NCBI RefSeq assembly: GCF_019279795.1
Contig: NC_056748.1
Span: 612,949,200 to 613,013,199, forward strand
Length of the DNA stretch: 64,000 nucleotides
From: Protopterus annectens
Lineage: Eukaryota; Chordata; Ceratodontiformes; Protopteridae
Direction: 5' to 3'
Part shown: piece after piece, positions 30,656 through 41,609 of the stretch
How the letters are laid out: each line of letters starts with the position of its first letter
How positions within the stretch are numbered: position 1 is the first letter of the stretch
Translations under genes and position numbers: made by a program
Notes under the pieces: generated by a model
What the model saw: the letters and a program-made list of their open reading frames with translations, nothing else
The model's database searches: none
What the model was told of the DNA's origin: nothing

Positions 30656-30945
30656 TCATTTAGTCCTGGGTAATTTGTATGCATTCGTTAAGATCTGCCA
30701 ATATAACTCTCTGACTTCCAGCGTAAGTGTACTAGGGCCACCTCTTGGGTCATATGGAATTTGGTCTTTCACCATGTAACCAAAATTGTGTGTGCTATGG
30801 TCATTTACGTGTTTGGCCAGTGCATTGCCCAGCTTACTTTTACTAATGGCATACTGATGTTCGTAGATACGTTCCTTGAACCTACGTTCAGTTTTACCAA
30901 TGTAGTAAGCTGGACAAACTTTGCACCTGGCCAAATAAATGATCA
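30656..30945 (-). pseudogene. PLE3 GIY-YIG endonuclease
   Basis: On the minus strand: MIIYLARCKVCPAYYIGKTE, then RRFKERIYEHQYAI, LAKHVNDHSTHNFGYM and VRELYWQILTNAYKLP, ending normally. The GIY strand is IIYLAR and the YIG strand AYYIGKT. The Arg of the following helix (FKERI) and the late Glu (VRELYW) are present, so the domain itself is intact. Only the RT upstream of it is missing. Confidence 0.83.
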
Positions 30946-31591
30946 TCTTAGAATTATGTGGTACATAAACAAACATAAACAAAGCAGGGGGGTACACATT
31001 CCTACCCCCTCTGCAGACTAGCCATGGCATTGTGGAACACAGCCTTGAGCTACCAAGTGCACCTACAACCTCAATTCCTGCCAGGAAAATTAAATACACT
31101 GGCAGACGGACTATGCAGAAACCTCATGGACCCACACAAGTGGAAACTGTAACCAAGGATTTTCAACATGTTGACAAGCGAGTGGGGGAGCCCAGACATA
31201 GACCTATTTGCCTCCCCCCAGAACTACCAGTTGTACAAGTTTTGCACAAGGACTCTCCACAAACAAGCCTGGAAAGTGGATGCTCTGTCCTTCAGTTGGA
31301 AAAAACCTATCAGTCTACGCCTTCTCCCCACTGCCTCTGATCTCCAAAGTTCTACTAAAAGTCAAACCGGTCAAACCAAGGATGATTCTGATTGCTCCAA
31401 ACTGGCCCCGCCAACAGTGGGTACCCCCTCCTGCACTGTGTGTCGCAGTTATCTCCATGGCACCTGCCTCAGACCCCTTCCCTGCTGTCTCAGCAGGAGA
31501 ACCAGATCCTGCAACCTCAGCTTCCAACATTGAACCTTGCAGCCTGGCTAATTACTTAAACTCATCCTCATCATCCCTCAGCAAACCTGTG

Positions 31592-32597
31592 ATGGATGTC
31601 ATCTTAGAGGCAAGGAGGCCTAGTACTAGAAAATGTTATGCTGAAAAATGGAAAAGATTCTGTGCCTGGAACCTCTCTCAAGGGTTGAGCACAGCAGCAC
31701 CCAATTTACCTCAGATTTTGCAATACTTAACTGAGATGCTTCTCAAGGGCCTGTCTTTTTCCTCCTTTAAAATCCACGCCTCAGCCATTTCAGCGCATTA
31801 TAACACAGAACCTCCCCGTTTCTCTCATCCTCTGCTCAAGCAGTACCTCAGAGGGGCCAAAAATTTGAGACCACCCAGGAAAGCTCCAACCCCTGCCTGG
31901 GACCTTAACTTTGTATTGGAGAAACTCACTCTACCTCCTTTCGAGCCAGCTGCTACTGCAGACTTAAAATTTCTTTCTTGGAAAACAGCTTTCCTTTTAG
32001 CAATCACTTCAGCTAGAAGGATATCTGAATTACAGGCCCTTATGGCAGTGGAGCCTTTCATCATCTTTCATGCGGACAGGGTGTCACTCAGGACCAGTCC
32101 ATCCTTCATGCCCAAGGTGGTATCCAGTGTAGCTCTTAATCAGTCCATTCATTTGCCAACCTTCTTTCCCAATCCACAGAACAGAGGGGAACAGATTCTG
32201 CATTACTTGGATGTGCACAGACAACTTAGATTCTACTTGGACTACTAAACCTCGAAGAAAATCTGAACAACTGCTGGTAGCATTTGCTGCAGGGGCAGAG
32301 GGGAAGGCTATTTCAAAACAAACCATTTCTAAATGGATAAGCTATTGCATTAATTTCTGCTATAAGCACCATGGAAAACCTATCCCCCAGGGGATCAGAT
32401 CTCACTCCACCAGGGCTGCATCTACTTCTGCAGCCTTTCTCAGAGGTGTTCTTACCAGGGACATCCTAGAAGCTGCTACCTGGAGTTCTGTACATACTTT
32501 CACCAAGCATTGTCATTTGCCAATTTTCTCTAAATCCAGAGCTGGCTTTGCCACTGCTGTCTTGCAGGGCCTTATAGCTGGCCTTAATGCTATATAA
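31592..32597 (+). pseudogene. DIRS F tyrosine recombinase with mutated nucleophile
   Basis: Nearly complete: VILEARRPSTRKCYAEKWKRF, then TSARRISELQALMAV with the first Arg, and RSHSTRAASTSAAFLRG with the HxxR. One frameshift near 32240 separates the two halves. The nucleophile position reads FTKHCHLP, with Cys (TGT, 32511-32513) where A, D and K have Tyr. The copy is therefore inactive for two reasons. Confidence 0.87.
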
Positions 32598-32631
32598 ACT
32601 CCTCCTCCTAACCATGGCTTTAGGAATCTAC

Positions 32632-32730
32632 AAAATGTAATGACTGCAAAAGTGAAACATGAAGAACATAGTACAGTTGTGTACACTTACCATAAATGTA
32701 GATGTTCGAGTGTATTCACTGTTGCAGTCC
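32632..32730 (+). repeat. Internal complementary region of DIRS F
   Basis: This is the same structure as the K ICR (57797-57893): the left-terminus complement, the joint, then the right-terminus complement. Confidence 0.82.
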
Positions 32731-32884
32731 TGGTTACCCTCCCTCCAGCCCCCTAACTTCTTCTGGCCTGTACCTCTACTTTTCTTTACTATGCTTAAAA
32801 GCCTTTTTGGTGTATTTGCTTTTTGTTTGAGGTATACTTTTCTGTTTTTGTGTTTATTTGCTCCCCATTAGGGGGGCACCTGAC

Positions 32885-33073
32885 ATCTGGGGCAAGAAAA
32901 ACTGATGTAATGACGTTGGCTGCATGTTTTATACTCCTGACGACCTTACGTCATGGAAGAAGGGACAGCATCCGATGCAGGACCCAAGACTTTGTTAATC
33001 AGGCCGACTGAGGGCAATCTGCCAGCAGGTTACCCAAATGTAATGACTGCAACAGTGAAACACGAAGAACATT
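32885..33073 (+). repeat. Right arm of DIRS F with a left-type terminus
   Basis: The inner part matches the K right arm, including the stretch before the ITR (CACCTGACATCTGGGGCAAG). The outer 25 bp, however, are the reverse complement of the left terminus (GTGAAACACGAAGAACAT) instead of the right-specific end. It looks like a recombinant of a right ITR with an inverted left ITR. Confidence 0.78.
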
Positions 33074-33474
33074 GCAATACAAATAAAAATCTTTGAGGTA
33101 TTTGCTTTCCACAGGTAAGACAATTGTTAACTTTTACTGACATCGGTTAAGAGCAAGAAAAAGAATCCCCAATGGGGTACTTAGCTTTTTTCGAAGACTT
33201 CGGTTCTGAAACTTGAAAACGAAAATTTCAGGAGTCAGCCAACTGGCACTTGCGAACTGCTTCTGCTTCGGGCACCGCGCGGCAAGAAAGACTGATGTAA
33301 TGACGTCAGCTGCATATTTTATACCCCTGATGACCTGATGTCATGGAAGAAGAGACAGCATCCGATACAGGAATCCAAGACTCTGGTATTCAGGGCGGCT
33401 GAGGGCTACCTGCAGGCAGATAACCCAAACGTAATGACTGCAAGAGTGAAACACGAAAAACATCCAAGAAGCCC
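33074..33474 (-). mobile_element. Inverted DIRS left end (ITR, leader and first gag codons)
   Basis: On the minus strand this reads from the left terminus (33474) through the ITR with TGACGTCA at about 33300 and a TATA-like box. It continues through the leader with the hairpin (33167-33177) to gag at the Cys/His array, where it stops. It carries the same gag lesion as element C. It abuts the abnormal F right end. Confidence 0.8.
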
Positions 33475-33570
33475 CAGATGGAGCCAGTCCTGATAGCATA
33501 GCCTGTGTACTAGCCGAGGAGAGCAAGTGCAAGAAGAACAGGGGGATGGAGGGAGGGAAGGAATACTCCA
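33475..33570. other. Spacer between inverted DIRS end and DIRS G
   Basis: About 96 bp, purine-rich, with no recognised motif. Confidence 0.35.
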
Positions 33571-33722
33571 ACAGGGTATAAAACAGGCAGCCAACGCCAT
33601 TTTCTTTAGTCTTTCTTGCCGCGTATTGCCCGAAGCAGAAGCAATTCGCAAGTGCTGGTCGGCCAACTCCAGAAATTTCCAAATTAGAGTTTCAGAACCG
33701 AAGTCTTCACTAAAGCTAAGTA

Positions 33723-33733
33723 CCCCGTTGGGG
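33723..33733 (+). other. Conserved leader hairpin (G)
   Basis: CCCC-GTT-GGGG, 24 bases before the ATG at 33757. Confidence 0.5.
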
Positions 33734-33756
33734 AAACTTTTTCTTGCTCCATACCG

Positions 33757-35564
33757 ATGTCAGTAAAAGTTAATAATTGCATTACTTGTAGGAAGCAAAT
33801 ACCTCATAAGGATTTCCATTTGTACTGTATTCCTTGCCTAGGGCCCTGATCATAACATGCCTAGCTGTCGGTTTTGTGCTAGATTAACCAACGCACTATT
33901 AAGCGTCGGTATATCTTTGCCTCAAAATATTTTGGAAATAGATTTAACTATCCTGAAATGTCGTCTGATAACAATCTGACTACCGGAATTCACAAAAAAC
34001 GCAATGAAAAGGACAGAGACAGACCATCGAGGTCCAAAACTGACGATGAAGCTTCTCCTAAGCCAGTTGCCGGTTCGCTGGTACTCAGTGAGGCGACTTC
34101 GCAGCCCCTGATACCCGCTACTTTCGAGTCGCAGGCCTCTACCGAGATCCATGTGGAGTCCGGCATGCCGCGAGATTCTCAAAGTATTGTACCACGGATG
34201 TCTCTCCCTCGGATGGGCACAGAGCCGCTGAGCAGGCACCGGCTTCTGAGGGTGTCTTCAGGCCTCAACATTTCTATATAAAACCGACGCCAGTTTCAAA
34301 ATCAAAGACCAAAGCGACTTCTAAAGCTAAAAAAAGACGCATGAGCCACGTGCTCAGGCCTCTATGCCCAAAAAGCAAATAATCAAAATGGCTGAAGACC
34401 TAATTACCTTGATCAGGGGTTCCCAACCCCCTCCTGATAAAAGGCCTAGGCAAGACACTGATTATGACTCTTCAGATCAGGTTTCTATTTCTTCTGATTC
34501 CTCTTCTGATCAGGAATTTTCTATACCACCCTATGAGGATTCTGATGCAGAGGAATCTATCTCATCTGCATCTCCTCCTGAAGATTATTCCTTTGGAGAA
34601 ACCTTGCATACTTTGAGGGAGCACTTTCACTGGGAGAGTCAAGATTTCCCAATCAAAAAAGAGGCTTAGGGATTTCCTCCTTCTCCCTCAGCATAGGCCT
34701 TTAGCCATACCTCCTGTTTTAGACATTATGGATGATGTGTTTGCAGAGTCAAGCTTGACTCCAGACTCCTTAACTCAGGCTCCTAGCAAGCCAAACAGAT
34801 ACTACAGGGTTCCTGACTCTCTCAAATTTTTATTTAAAAACCCTGCTGCTGACCCTGAAATTATTTCACAGGGTCCAAAAAGTGTAAAGGCCTCAACAGC
34901 AAAAAATCCTACCCCCTCTAATAGAGACTCCAGGGCACTGGATAGATGGGGAAATAAGGTTTATACATCTGCGACCTTGGCAGTTAGGGCCTTAAACTGC
35001 CAGTTTCATATGCTCAAGTGTCAACAGTATGTTATGGGATTACTGAAACAGAAAATGATGTTGATTTCCGAATGTGCAGAAAATAAAGAATTGCAGGAAT
35101 TATTGCATGCCGCAGAACAAGTTGGAAAGCATACTTTGCAATGTGGTTTTGATTCCTTAGAGGCCTCCTGAATGGCCGCAGTTACTGGATCTGTGATTAG
35201 AAGGCATGCCTGGCTAAAAGAGCAATATTTGCCTGATCATGTTACAGCTAAATTGCTGGATGCACCTTTACAGCATGACACTCTGGTATTAAGGTAGAAG
35301 AGGTTTTAAAGAAAATGGAAGAAAGCTAAGTCTATGAAAACTGTAAAAGACTTCTTACAAGTGCAGCCACCAAGATTCAGTAGACACTGGCCTACAAAAA
35401 ATTGGTCCTTTCCTGTGTCCGACAGAGCTCTGCGGGGCAAATCCAGGCGCCCTAAAGGTTCCAGATATCAGTCACAGGATTCTTACAGGTCAAAGCAATG
35501 GGGTGCCTCTACCTCCAAATCTGGAGGAAATAAAGCGCAACCCTACAGTAAACCGTCTCAATGA
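33757..35564 (+). pseudogene. DIRS G gag
   Basis: The Cys/His array begins well (KVNNCITCRKQIPHKDFHLYC) but one extra base near 33842 shifts the frame. The basic MAEDLITLIRGSQPPPD segment, acidic block (PPYEDSDAEESISSASPPED) and GETLHTLREHF read openly at 34364-34669. The central core (34728-35171) is open to LEAS, where a TGA replaces Cys. The C-terminal part (VQPPRFSRHWPTKNWSF, basic tail) ends at the TGA overlapping the RT frame. At least four lesions. Confidence 0.84.
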
Positions 35565-36061
35565 CTTCCGTCTGTCATCAACAAGCATTTCTCTTTTGGC
35601 AGCCCCCTTAGGGGGGGAAGTTAGCACTTGATGCACAAAATTGGCAGTTAATAACCCAGGACAAGTGGGTATTAAACATAGTATCCCAGGGATACAGATT
35701 CCACTTCCACACACTGCATATTCCAAATGGTTGGCCAGATCTGCCAAAAAATCAGTGGGCAGAGGCACAGAAACAAGTTATGTCCCTCATGGATATGAGG
35801 GCTATTCAGCCAGTGCCAGAACAGAAAAAAGGACAAGGATTTTACTCAAGACTGTTCTTGGTACCCAGAAAAGACCAGGCCTGGTGCACAATACTGGATT
35901 TATCAATTTTGAACACATTCCTGGACATTGCAAAATTCAAAATGCTAACTTTGCAGCAGCTTCTGCCCATGCTGGGCAAGAACTCTTGGCTAGTGACTTT
36001 AGACTTGAGGCATACCTGCATATCCTAATAAGGGAATCGTGCAGAAGATACCTCTGTATTA
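35565..36061 (+). pseudogene. DIRS G reverse transcriptase, N-terminal part
   Basis: The lead-in (LGGKLALDAQNWQLI-like, VSQGYRFHFHTL) and the RT start (GQGFYSRLFLVPRKDQAWCTI, LSILNTFLDIAKFKMLTLQQ) are readable to TLDLR-HTCIS, where K has the same missing codons. The piece ends before the YLDD box. Confidence 0.82.
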
Positions 36062-36820
36062 TGCCTTTCAGGATACGGTCCCTCTGCCATTAGTGCGCCG
36101 CAACCAGCAACAAGGTGTGTGACCGTTTGCAATTCAGTTTTACAAAACCTACATACGTTTGTTTCTCCCACAAGTTCAATGGACTTCGTAAACCAGCGTG
36201 TACGTAGCCCACTATCATGTGCTGCCAATATTAACCTTTCATTTCTTGATGTGAATTCAATTCTCCTTAACCATTCCTTTGTTCGTTCTTGATCAACATG
36301 AGGCTCTTCCAAAAGTTTTCTATACTTGCAACTATATTTGTTTTTTCCACATTTCTTGCCTTTTCATCTGGTCCTTCACCTCATATTCTTTCTTTTGATT
36401 TTTAGCACATTCAGCTGCTGCCTGGCTTTTATCTCCTTCTGGTATAATTTCCATTCCTGCTTGACGTCGATATGCTTCTGCTAAATTAATCAGAGATGTC
36501 ATCTTAGATTTATTCTCCTTGTGTTTCAAAACTTTCACTACATTTGGATCCTGTGAGGGCATCAGATAGATGTGGAGTCCCATGATTGTAGATCTATACA
36601 TGTAATCAATTTCAAGGAGGCCCATCCTTCCTTCGGAGCGGGGATTATATAATATTTGTATACGCTGATTTTTGTAAATCATTTGGTAAGCATGAAGCAT
36701 CCTTCTTGTTTTAATATTCAATCTATCCAACACTTTTTCGGGGCCAGTCAATCACCCCAAAACTATAAGTTCTTAGTGTGTAATGAGATTAGACTTCAAA
36801 AATTCCTTGCAGAATACTCT
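36062..36820 (-). mobile_element. LINE C-terminal fragment, possibly R4/Dong-like
   Basis: On the minus strand the reading begins near 36790 with YSFGVIDW, followed by VLDRLNIKTRRMLHAYQMIY, LYNPRSEGRMGLLEIDYMY and, after a frame break near 36320, CRFCKTELQTVTHLVAGCGA. This last part is a Cys-Cys-His-Cys knuckle, and the fragment then reads to PYPERHN. These resemble the post-RT region of R4/Dong-type LINEs. The clade call is from memory of motif shape and uncertain. As with the LINE at 13591, it is truncated on its 3' side exactly where DIRS begins. Confidence 0.6.
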
Positions 36821-37294
36821 GCCAGGTACACTGGGTAGGCAGACGAGTGTAACTAAGGAAATGAATTGCCTAGACATAGTAAGGCCTTAAGTTTAATTCT
36901 GGTGGCTGCCAAAAAAGCAGTTGCTAGAAAATGGAAATCCTAGTCTAATCCAACCGTACTTGAAGTAGTGAATGTTGTAACAGAGTTAAAAGAACAGAAA
37001 CTGGATCTTTAGAAAAGGGTAGGAGTAAATTGCATAGAGAAAAAGGAAATTGTATGAGCAGTGCATGCAGAAAAAAATGTGTTGAAGGAGGAATGAGGTT
37101 TAAGAGGAGGAAATGAACAATTATGTAATGTTGGATTGATTATGTTGTGTAGAACAATGTATGTAATGCATGTTTGTAAATGTAAAGTTGTTAATCCATC
37201 CATCACCCACAACCCCTGTTCCCATTTTTGCACATGGGGTTGGGGTGTCACTTCAGCAGAGACAATCATCTAGAGCCAAGGTTTATACCAACAG
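36821..37294. other. Unassigned, possible LINE debris
   Basis: Near 36905-36950 the + strand reads LVAAKKAVARKWK-like, reminiscent of the C-terminus of L1/Tx1-type LINEs. The evidence is too short for a call. The remainder shows nothing recognisable. Confidence 0.3.
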
Positions 37295-37550
37295 GTGGCT
37301 AGCTGTGTCGTGGTAGTTCTTCCACACATTTGCACACCCACTCACACCTATGGCCACTTTAGAGTGTCCAGTCTACCTACTGCATGTCTTTGGAATGTGA
37401 GAGGAAACTGGAGCACCTGGAGGAAACCCACGCAAGCACAGTATAAGACTTGGCAGACTCCGCATAGAAGGCACCCCGGCCAAGAATCAAACAGGGGGAC
37501 CTCTTACTCTGAGGGAACAACACCAACCATTGTGCCACTATATGGTTTAA
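37295..37550 (-). mobile_element. Old tRNA-derived SINE-like repeat
   Basis: On the minus strand it begins with an A-box-like TGGCACAATGG (complement of 37528-37538) and a B-box-like GTTTGATTCTT (complement of 37482-37492). A conserved body follows (TGCATGTCTTTGGAATGTGA on the + strand at 37382) that is common in interspersed repeats of fishes and amphibians. It is more decayed than copies 1 and 2 and has a different body. Confidence 0.6.
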
Positions 37551-37729
37551 TTTTATGTAAATGTAAGTTTGCCTATATTGCAAGTGATAATTCATTAAAA
37601 ATGTTAACAAAATGTGACAGACCCTTTTAATGTGGAAAATCATGGAATACTGAGTTTTTAAAACTCATAATCATGAGCAGTTGAAAGGTGTGATAACAGA
37701 TGATGTCAGAGCAGCAAGTCCAAGAGTGA

Positions 37730-37930
37730 TAGAATAGTGTCAGAGGAGTTAAGGGCCTTAGAAAGGAGATGCCTGACCTATGTTACTGTAATCTCCAGGT
37801 TGCCAGAAAGTCCATGACATGGTTATGATGCTGTAGATGCATCTTCCAGGGCAGCTGCTACAGGATCCATAGTTAAAAGACCTGCCTAGGTGAGATTTTA
37901 GCCCCTGCCAGAGCATGTGAAAATAGAGAT
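37730..37930 (+). pseudogene. Old DIRS gag scrap
   Basis: A short translation matches the Gag core (HGYDAVDASSRAAATGSIVK, then LPEHVK). It stops where another old DIRS left end begins. Confidence 0.6.
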
Positions 37931-38300
37931 GTCCATCATGTTTCACTGTTGTAATATTAACAATATGGGATTTCCTTGCCATGGAAGCCCTTGGCCATCC
38001 GAAATACCAGACCCAGGTTACTTCTTCCTAACATCTGGATGTTGAGTGTAAAGGTCATTGGCTGGCACCATGTTTTCATTTCTTTCATGCCTTTGTAGCT
38101 CAAAGCATCTAAAGTGTAGTGGGTCGGTTCTGCATGCCAGAGAACATCCAAAGCTGAGTGCCTGTTAGGGAACCACTTACTTATTTCACTGTTTTGTTGT
38201 ACAAGATATTCTCCAATGCTTTGTGTGAGGAAAGCAAATTCCACTTAGAGACTCTGCCTTGGCCTGGAGCAGGACATGCCCAACTCTCCCCAGTTTGCTC
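37931..38300 (+). repeat. Old DIRS left ITR and leader
   Basis: The segment 37940-38085 is similar to the reverse complement of the J right ITR (52225-52400), for example GGCTGGCACCATGTTTTCA at both. After it, 38230-38290 contains decayed Gag start codons (KQIPLRDSALAW-like). The gag that belongs to it probably continues at 39041. Confidence 0.6.
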
Positions 38301-38449
38301 ATTTTTAATACCCAGACTAGCTTAATATGCACCTATTCCCTTCTCACAACTAGCCAAATAAGATGTATTGCATAATAAAGTGCAACAGTTGTACTGTCCA
38401 TAACACTGCAGAGTGTAGCACTATCTTACATTAATCATCTGCACCTTAC

Positions 38450-38745
38450 TTCTTGGTATTATTTTAATGTATTTTGTACTGTGTACACTGAGTATTTCTG
38501 TACTGGGTTTTTTAATATTGTACTGGATGTCTTTTGAATATTGCATCATGATTGCATTGAATATTTTTGTACTGGATGTTTTTTTGAACATTTCTGTACA
38601 GAAGATCATATATATTTCTATATTATGATATGTATTGTGATGTGGAGTTTTTTTCCCCGGGCCTCTGCTGAAAATGGGTAATTTTTTGCCCAGTCGGACT
38701 TCCCCAGTAAACAAATGTAAAATAAATTAATAAATAGAATAATAG
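38450..38745 (+). mobile_element. 3' end of an L2-like LINE
   Basis: The terminal part (about 38640-38740) contains GGGCCTCTGCTGAAAATGG, then CCAGTCGGACT and ATGTAAAATAAA with an AT-rich tail. It matches the insert at 59823-60171. These are typical of L2/CR1-type 3' ends. The 5' limit is uncertain. Confidence 0.55.
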
Positions 38746-39040
38746 TCATAATGTTAAGCATAGGATTGAGTAGTTAAAGGGAGTTTTTAAACAAGGAAAA
38801 AGGGGACGGGGGAAATTCACTCAGTATGGTGTATGGCAGTCACACTGACTTCAGCCCTTCTTGTGAAAAGAAGAAATATCACAATCATGTTAGGATAGCC
38901 AACAACAAAAATCATTAGCTGTCTGCCAGTCCACCCAGATGCATGATTGCCGAAGAGGCCCTCCCAATTACTGAATGCTTGGCTGAGGCATTTGTCAAGA
39001 TCCTTTTGAAGTCTGTCAGCACCCCCCTCAACATTCTCAC
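38746..39040. other. Unassigned
   Basis: No feature recognised. An antisense open frame (38817-39515) of 232 codons crosses into old gag sequence and shows no motif, so I treat it as chance. Confidence 0.35.
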
Positions 39041-40500
39041 AGGTTGGAGGACTTGTTCCTTGTAGGGTCCTTGGCCACTTTGCACCCTTCATCTTCCGAC
39101 ACATGCAGCAAGTATTCTGAGGGGAGGGCGGTATCTCCCTGGTTAGAGAGGAATTGGTGGACCAAGTGCAGACCATGGCCACCTGTCCGCACCCTGGCCC
39201 CAGTACAACTAATGCCATGCCCAGACCCAAGCCAAAGGCCAAGCTTAAAAAATTGCGTTTAGCTTGACATAGCCTAGGTCTTCTGGTTGCCAGTTTTACT
39301 CGGCCTGTCAACAGGCTGTAGGCTGACTGCCTAAGGATGTCATATAAATTGTTGGATTCAAGCAGCATAGCCCTGCCAGACATCTGCTTATAGATCTTCT
39401 CCTGAAAAAAGAACGAGCAACCCCCCCCCCCCCCCCAAGGAGTCCACTGATTCCTCTGACTTTGAATATGAATCCGTGTATGACCAAATCTCCACGGGTT
39501 CATATGCTGATTCATTCTGAAAATCTTGCATCAGTTTCACCACATGAGGATTTCACCTTTGTGGAGACTCTCCATAAAAGTAGGAGTTCATTTGGGAAGC
39601 TCGGAGCTACACTCAGTACAAGAAAAAAGGGTAAGAGAATTTTTTTTTTTTTTTTACTAAAGTTTATGAATAAACCTCTTGCTATTCCTCCAGTTCTAGA
39701 AGTAATGTCATACTTGACTCTGCCCCTGCATTCTGACTCCCAACCATGTGCTACCAGGAAGCCAGACCATTTTTTAACAGGGTCTTGGGTTCTCATAAAC
39801 ACATTTTGAGAAATCCTGTGACAGATCCTGAGGTTTTGTCTTGAGGTCCAAAGGAAGCCAAGAGTAATATCTCTAGAAACTCTGTGCCACATAAGAAAGA
39901 TGATAGGGCAATTAACAGATTTGACAAAGTTTGCACCATTGCCTCCCTGGCCCCAAGAGCTCTCTTGCCAGTTCTATATGGTCATATTTGAGGAGACCCT
40001 TCTGTACCAAATGAAGAAACTGAAGGGAATGGGGGGCAGAGCTCAGTATAAAGAATGGCTTGAACCTTTCAACTCCCGTTCCCTGGTTGCCAAGCTTTCT
40101 TTACATTGCTGCTTTGATTCTTTAGAAACATCAAGCAGGCTGCTGCCTCCTCAGTTATTTATAGCCATGCCTGGTTAAGGGAGAGGCCCCTTTTTCTGAG
40201 CATGAAATATGAACTGTTGGGTACACCTTTGGACAAGGAGTTTTTGTTTAGACTTGAGGATGAATCAATTTTTTATATTCTGGAGGAAAAGGCTAAGCCC
40301 ATGCATGTTGTCAAAGACGTGCAGACACAGCCAACTAGATTTAGCAGGAATTACCCTACTAAACCCTTGCTCTTTCCTTCTCAACCCAGGCAAAGAGGGA
40401 GAAGAGGCAGAAGTGATGGACAAAAAGATGATTGCAAGCTGATCAAAGCAACAGGCCTACTGGGTCCCAACCTCAGGGACCCAAGAGGGATCAGCCATGA
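39041..40500 (+). pseudogene. Old DIRS gag
   Basis: Several Gag landmarks survive in shifting frames. HEDFTFVETLHKSRS (about 39540-39585) is the acidic-block end, followed by KPLAIPPVLEVMSY (39670-39710) and a RFYRV-like segment. LHCCFDSLETSSR (40093-40130) comes next, and QPTRFSRNYPTKPLLFPSQP (40330-40390) with a Lys/Arg-rich tail ends it. A C-run (39420-39437) and T-run (39641-39654) interrupt it. It is probably the continuation of the old element whose left ITR is at 37931. Confidence 0.65.
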
Positions 40501-40884
40501 TTCAGTCAGGCACCTCCCTGCCCAACCAACCCTTCCCTCCCCGGCCTTTTCAGACTATCTTTTCCCTACTCCTTCAGAACTAAAAGGGAGACTGTCACTG
40601 ATGATTTTCATAGTCGATGTTCCAGTACTAATTGTTGGGACTTTCTGCCATGCAGAAGACCATGACCAGCCCAATTTCGAGAGTCTTAGCAAAATCTCAA
40701 GCAGATGGATGTTTTATGACCATCTGGGTGTTGAGGTATAAGAAAGGCATCCATTTGCACCATCTTCAGTTATTTCCAACTATGCAGTCTGATGCACTTC
40801 ATTTGCGTTTTATACACTCAGCCACATTGACTCACGTTTCCAGAGTTCCTCTGCTTCCATACGGATAAGCACCCTGTTGGGAAA

Positions 40885-41609
40885 ATGTATTTTCTAATGT
40901 TCAAAAAAGTTAATAACAGTCCTGTGGGAAGCAAATCCTGCATAGATTTTCACTCTTTTTGCTTGCTTTGTTTGGGGCCTCAGCATGATGGTCTAACTGC
41001 TGTGACTGTGGTAAATTCTGTGAAAAGAATCATCGAATGTAGGACAGAGGCACTTGCTGCACATATTGAATCCTCTTCGTCAGCTTCTTCAGTAGCATCG
41101 CAATCCCCATATCTTCTGCAAATACTACTACAATTCTGATGACTGCTGGTGTAGTCCCAGCCCCCAAAAAAAAAAAAAAAAAAAAACAGGGATCCGGAAT
41201 CCACACAAAAGTGATTGGGTCTACCTCTTCGTCTACAGAGTACCTTGGTGAGGCATCTTTGCAACTTCCAGGCCCAGTGACTACTAGGCTGGGACCCTCT
41301 GGTGCAACCACTTGGGTGGCCACCATAGTCTCCAGCCTTCCAACAACTACCACAACCAGTCATGCATCAGTTGAGTCTGACACCGCTACACATGCATCGA
41401 CTTCTGACATCTGAGAAGTGGTTCTCTAAGGACTACTCTTCCCTCTGCTGACTTCATACGTTCCTCCCAAAGTTGGGCTCAGTAGATTGCATCACTTGAC
41501 TACGCCTGTTAAATGACCGTTAACACTGAAATGTACCTCTGTCATGGCCTTTCCTCTGCCCTTGACTCCCTGGGCCACAGGCCAAAGTTCTGGAGAGCAT
41601 TAAATTATC
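40885..41609 (+). pseudogene. DIRS I gag, N-terminal part
   Basis: The Cys/His array is weakly visible (KKVNNSPVGSKSCIDFHSFC, CLGPQH). The Ser/Thr-rich middle follows (41139-41414). A run of about twenty A at 41166-41185 interrupts it. The sequence ends at the H left terminus. Confidence 0.6.

Larger units (their letters stand above)
29826..30950 (-). mobile_element. Penelope-like element PLE3, 5'-truncated, with nested SINE
   Basis: This third PLE family lies in antisense direction. The GIY-YIG end is at 30945-30656, and a long AT-rich 3' tail runs to about 29826. No target duplication is visible, and about 1 kb of DIRS F is missing at the site. Its left border falls at the same RT codons (VPRK) as the PLE1 insertion in A. 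The tail has CTGAAGA and GAAAC boxes around a possible stem near 29915-29955 (minus strand), which hint at a hammerhead but do not fold convincingly. Confidence 0.8.
29518..31560 (+). pseudogene. DIRS F pol with RT and RNase H largely replaced by PLE3
   Basis: Left of PLE3 only the RT N-terminus remains (VSQGYRFHFHTLPTPNGWPD, then GQGFYSRLFLVPRK). Right of it the frame picks up at the end of RNase H (MWYINK). The methyltransferase section (DIDLFASPQNYQLYKFCTR, DALSFSWK, YAFSPLPLISKVLLKV, LIAPNWPRQQWV) follows from 31190 to 31430. The catalytic YLDD and most of RNase H are gone. Confidence 0.83.
27412..33073 (+). mobile_element. DIRS element F, inserted in E and carrying PLE3
   Basis: The left terminus starts inside the E recombinase gene with no duplication, as expected for YR-mediated integration. 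Gag, the RT start, the methyltransferase, a nearly full YR and an ICR are present. PLE3 (29826-30950) replaces about 1 kb of RT and RNase H. The right end is abnormal: its last bases are of left-terminus type. Confidence 0.87.
33571..36061 (+). mobile_element. DIRS element G, truncated at both ends
   Basis: It begins inside the left ITR at the TATA-like box (33577-33583), missing about 140 bp of terminus. Gag and the first part of RT follow. It is cut at about 36061, where an antisense LINE fragment begins. It is very similar in sequence to K. Confidence 0.85.

Noticed and set aside
38817..39515. A 232-codon antisense open frame
   Set aside because: It overlaps old DIRS gag relics on the + strand and has no recognisable domain. 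It is most likely a chance frame.
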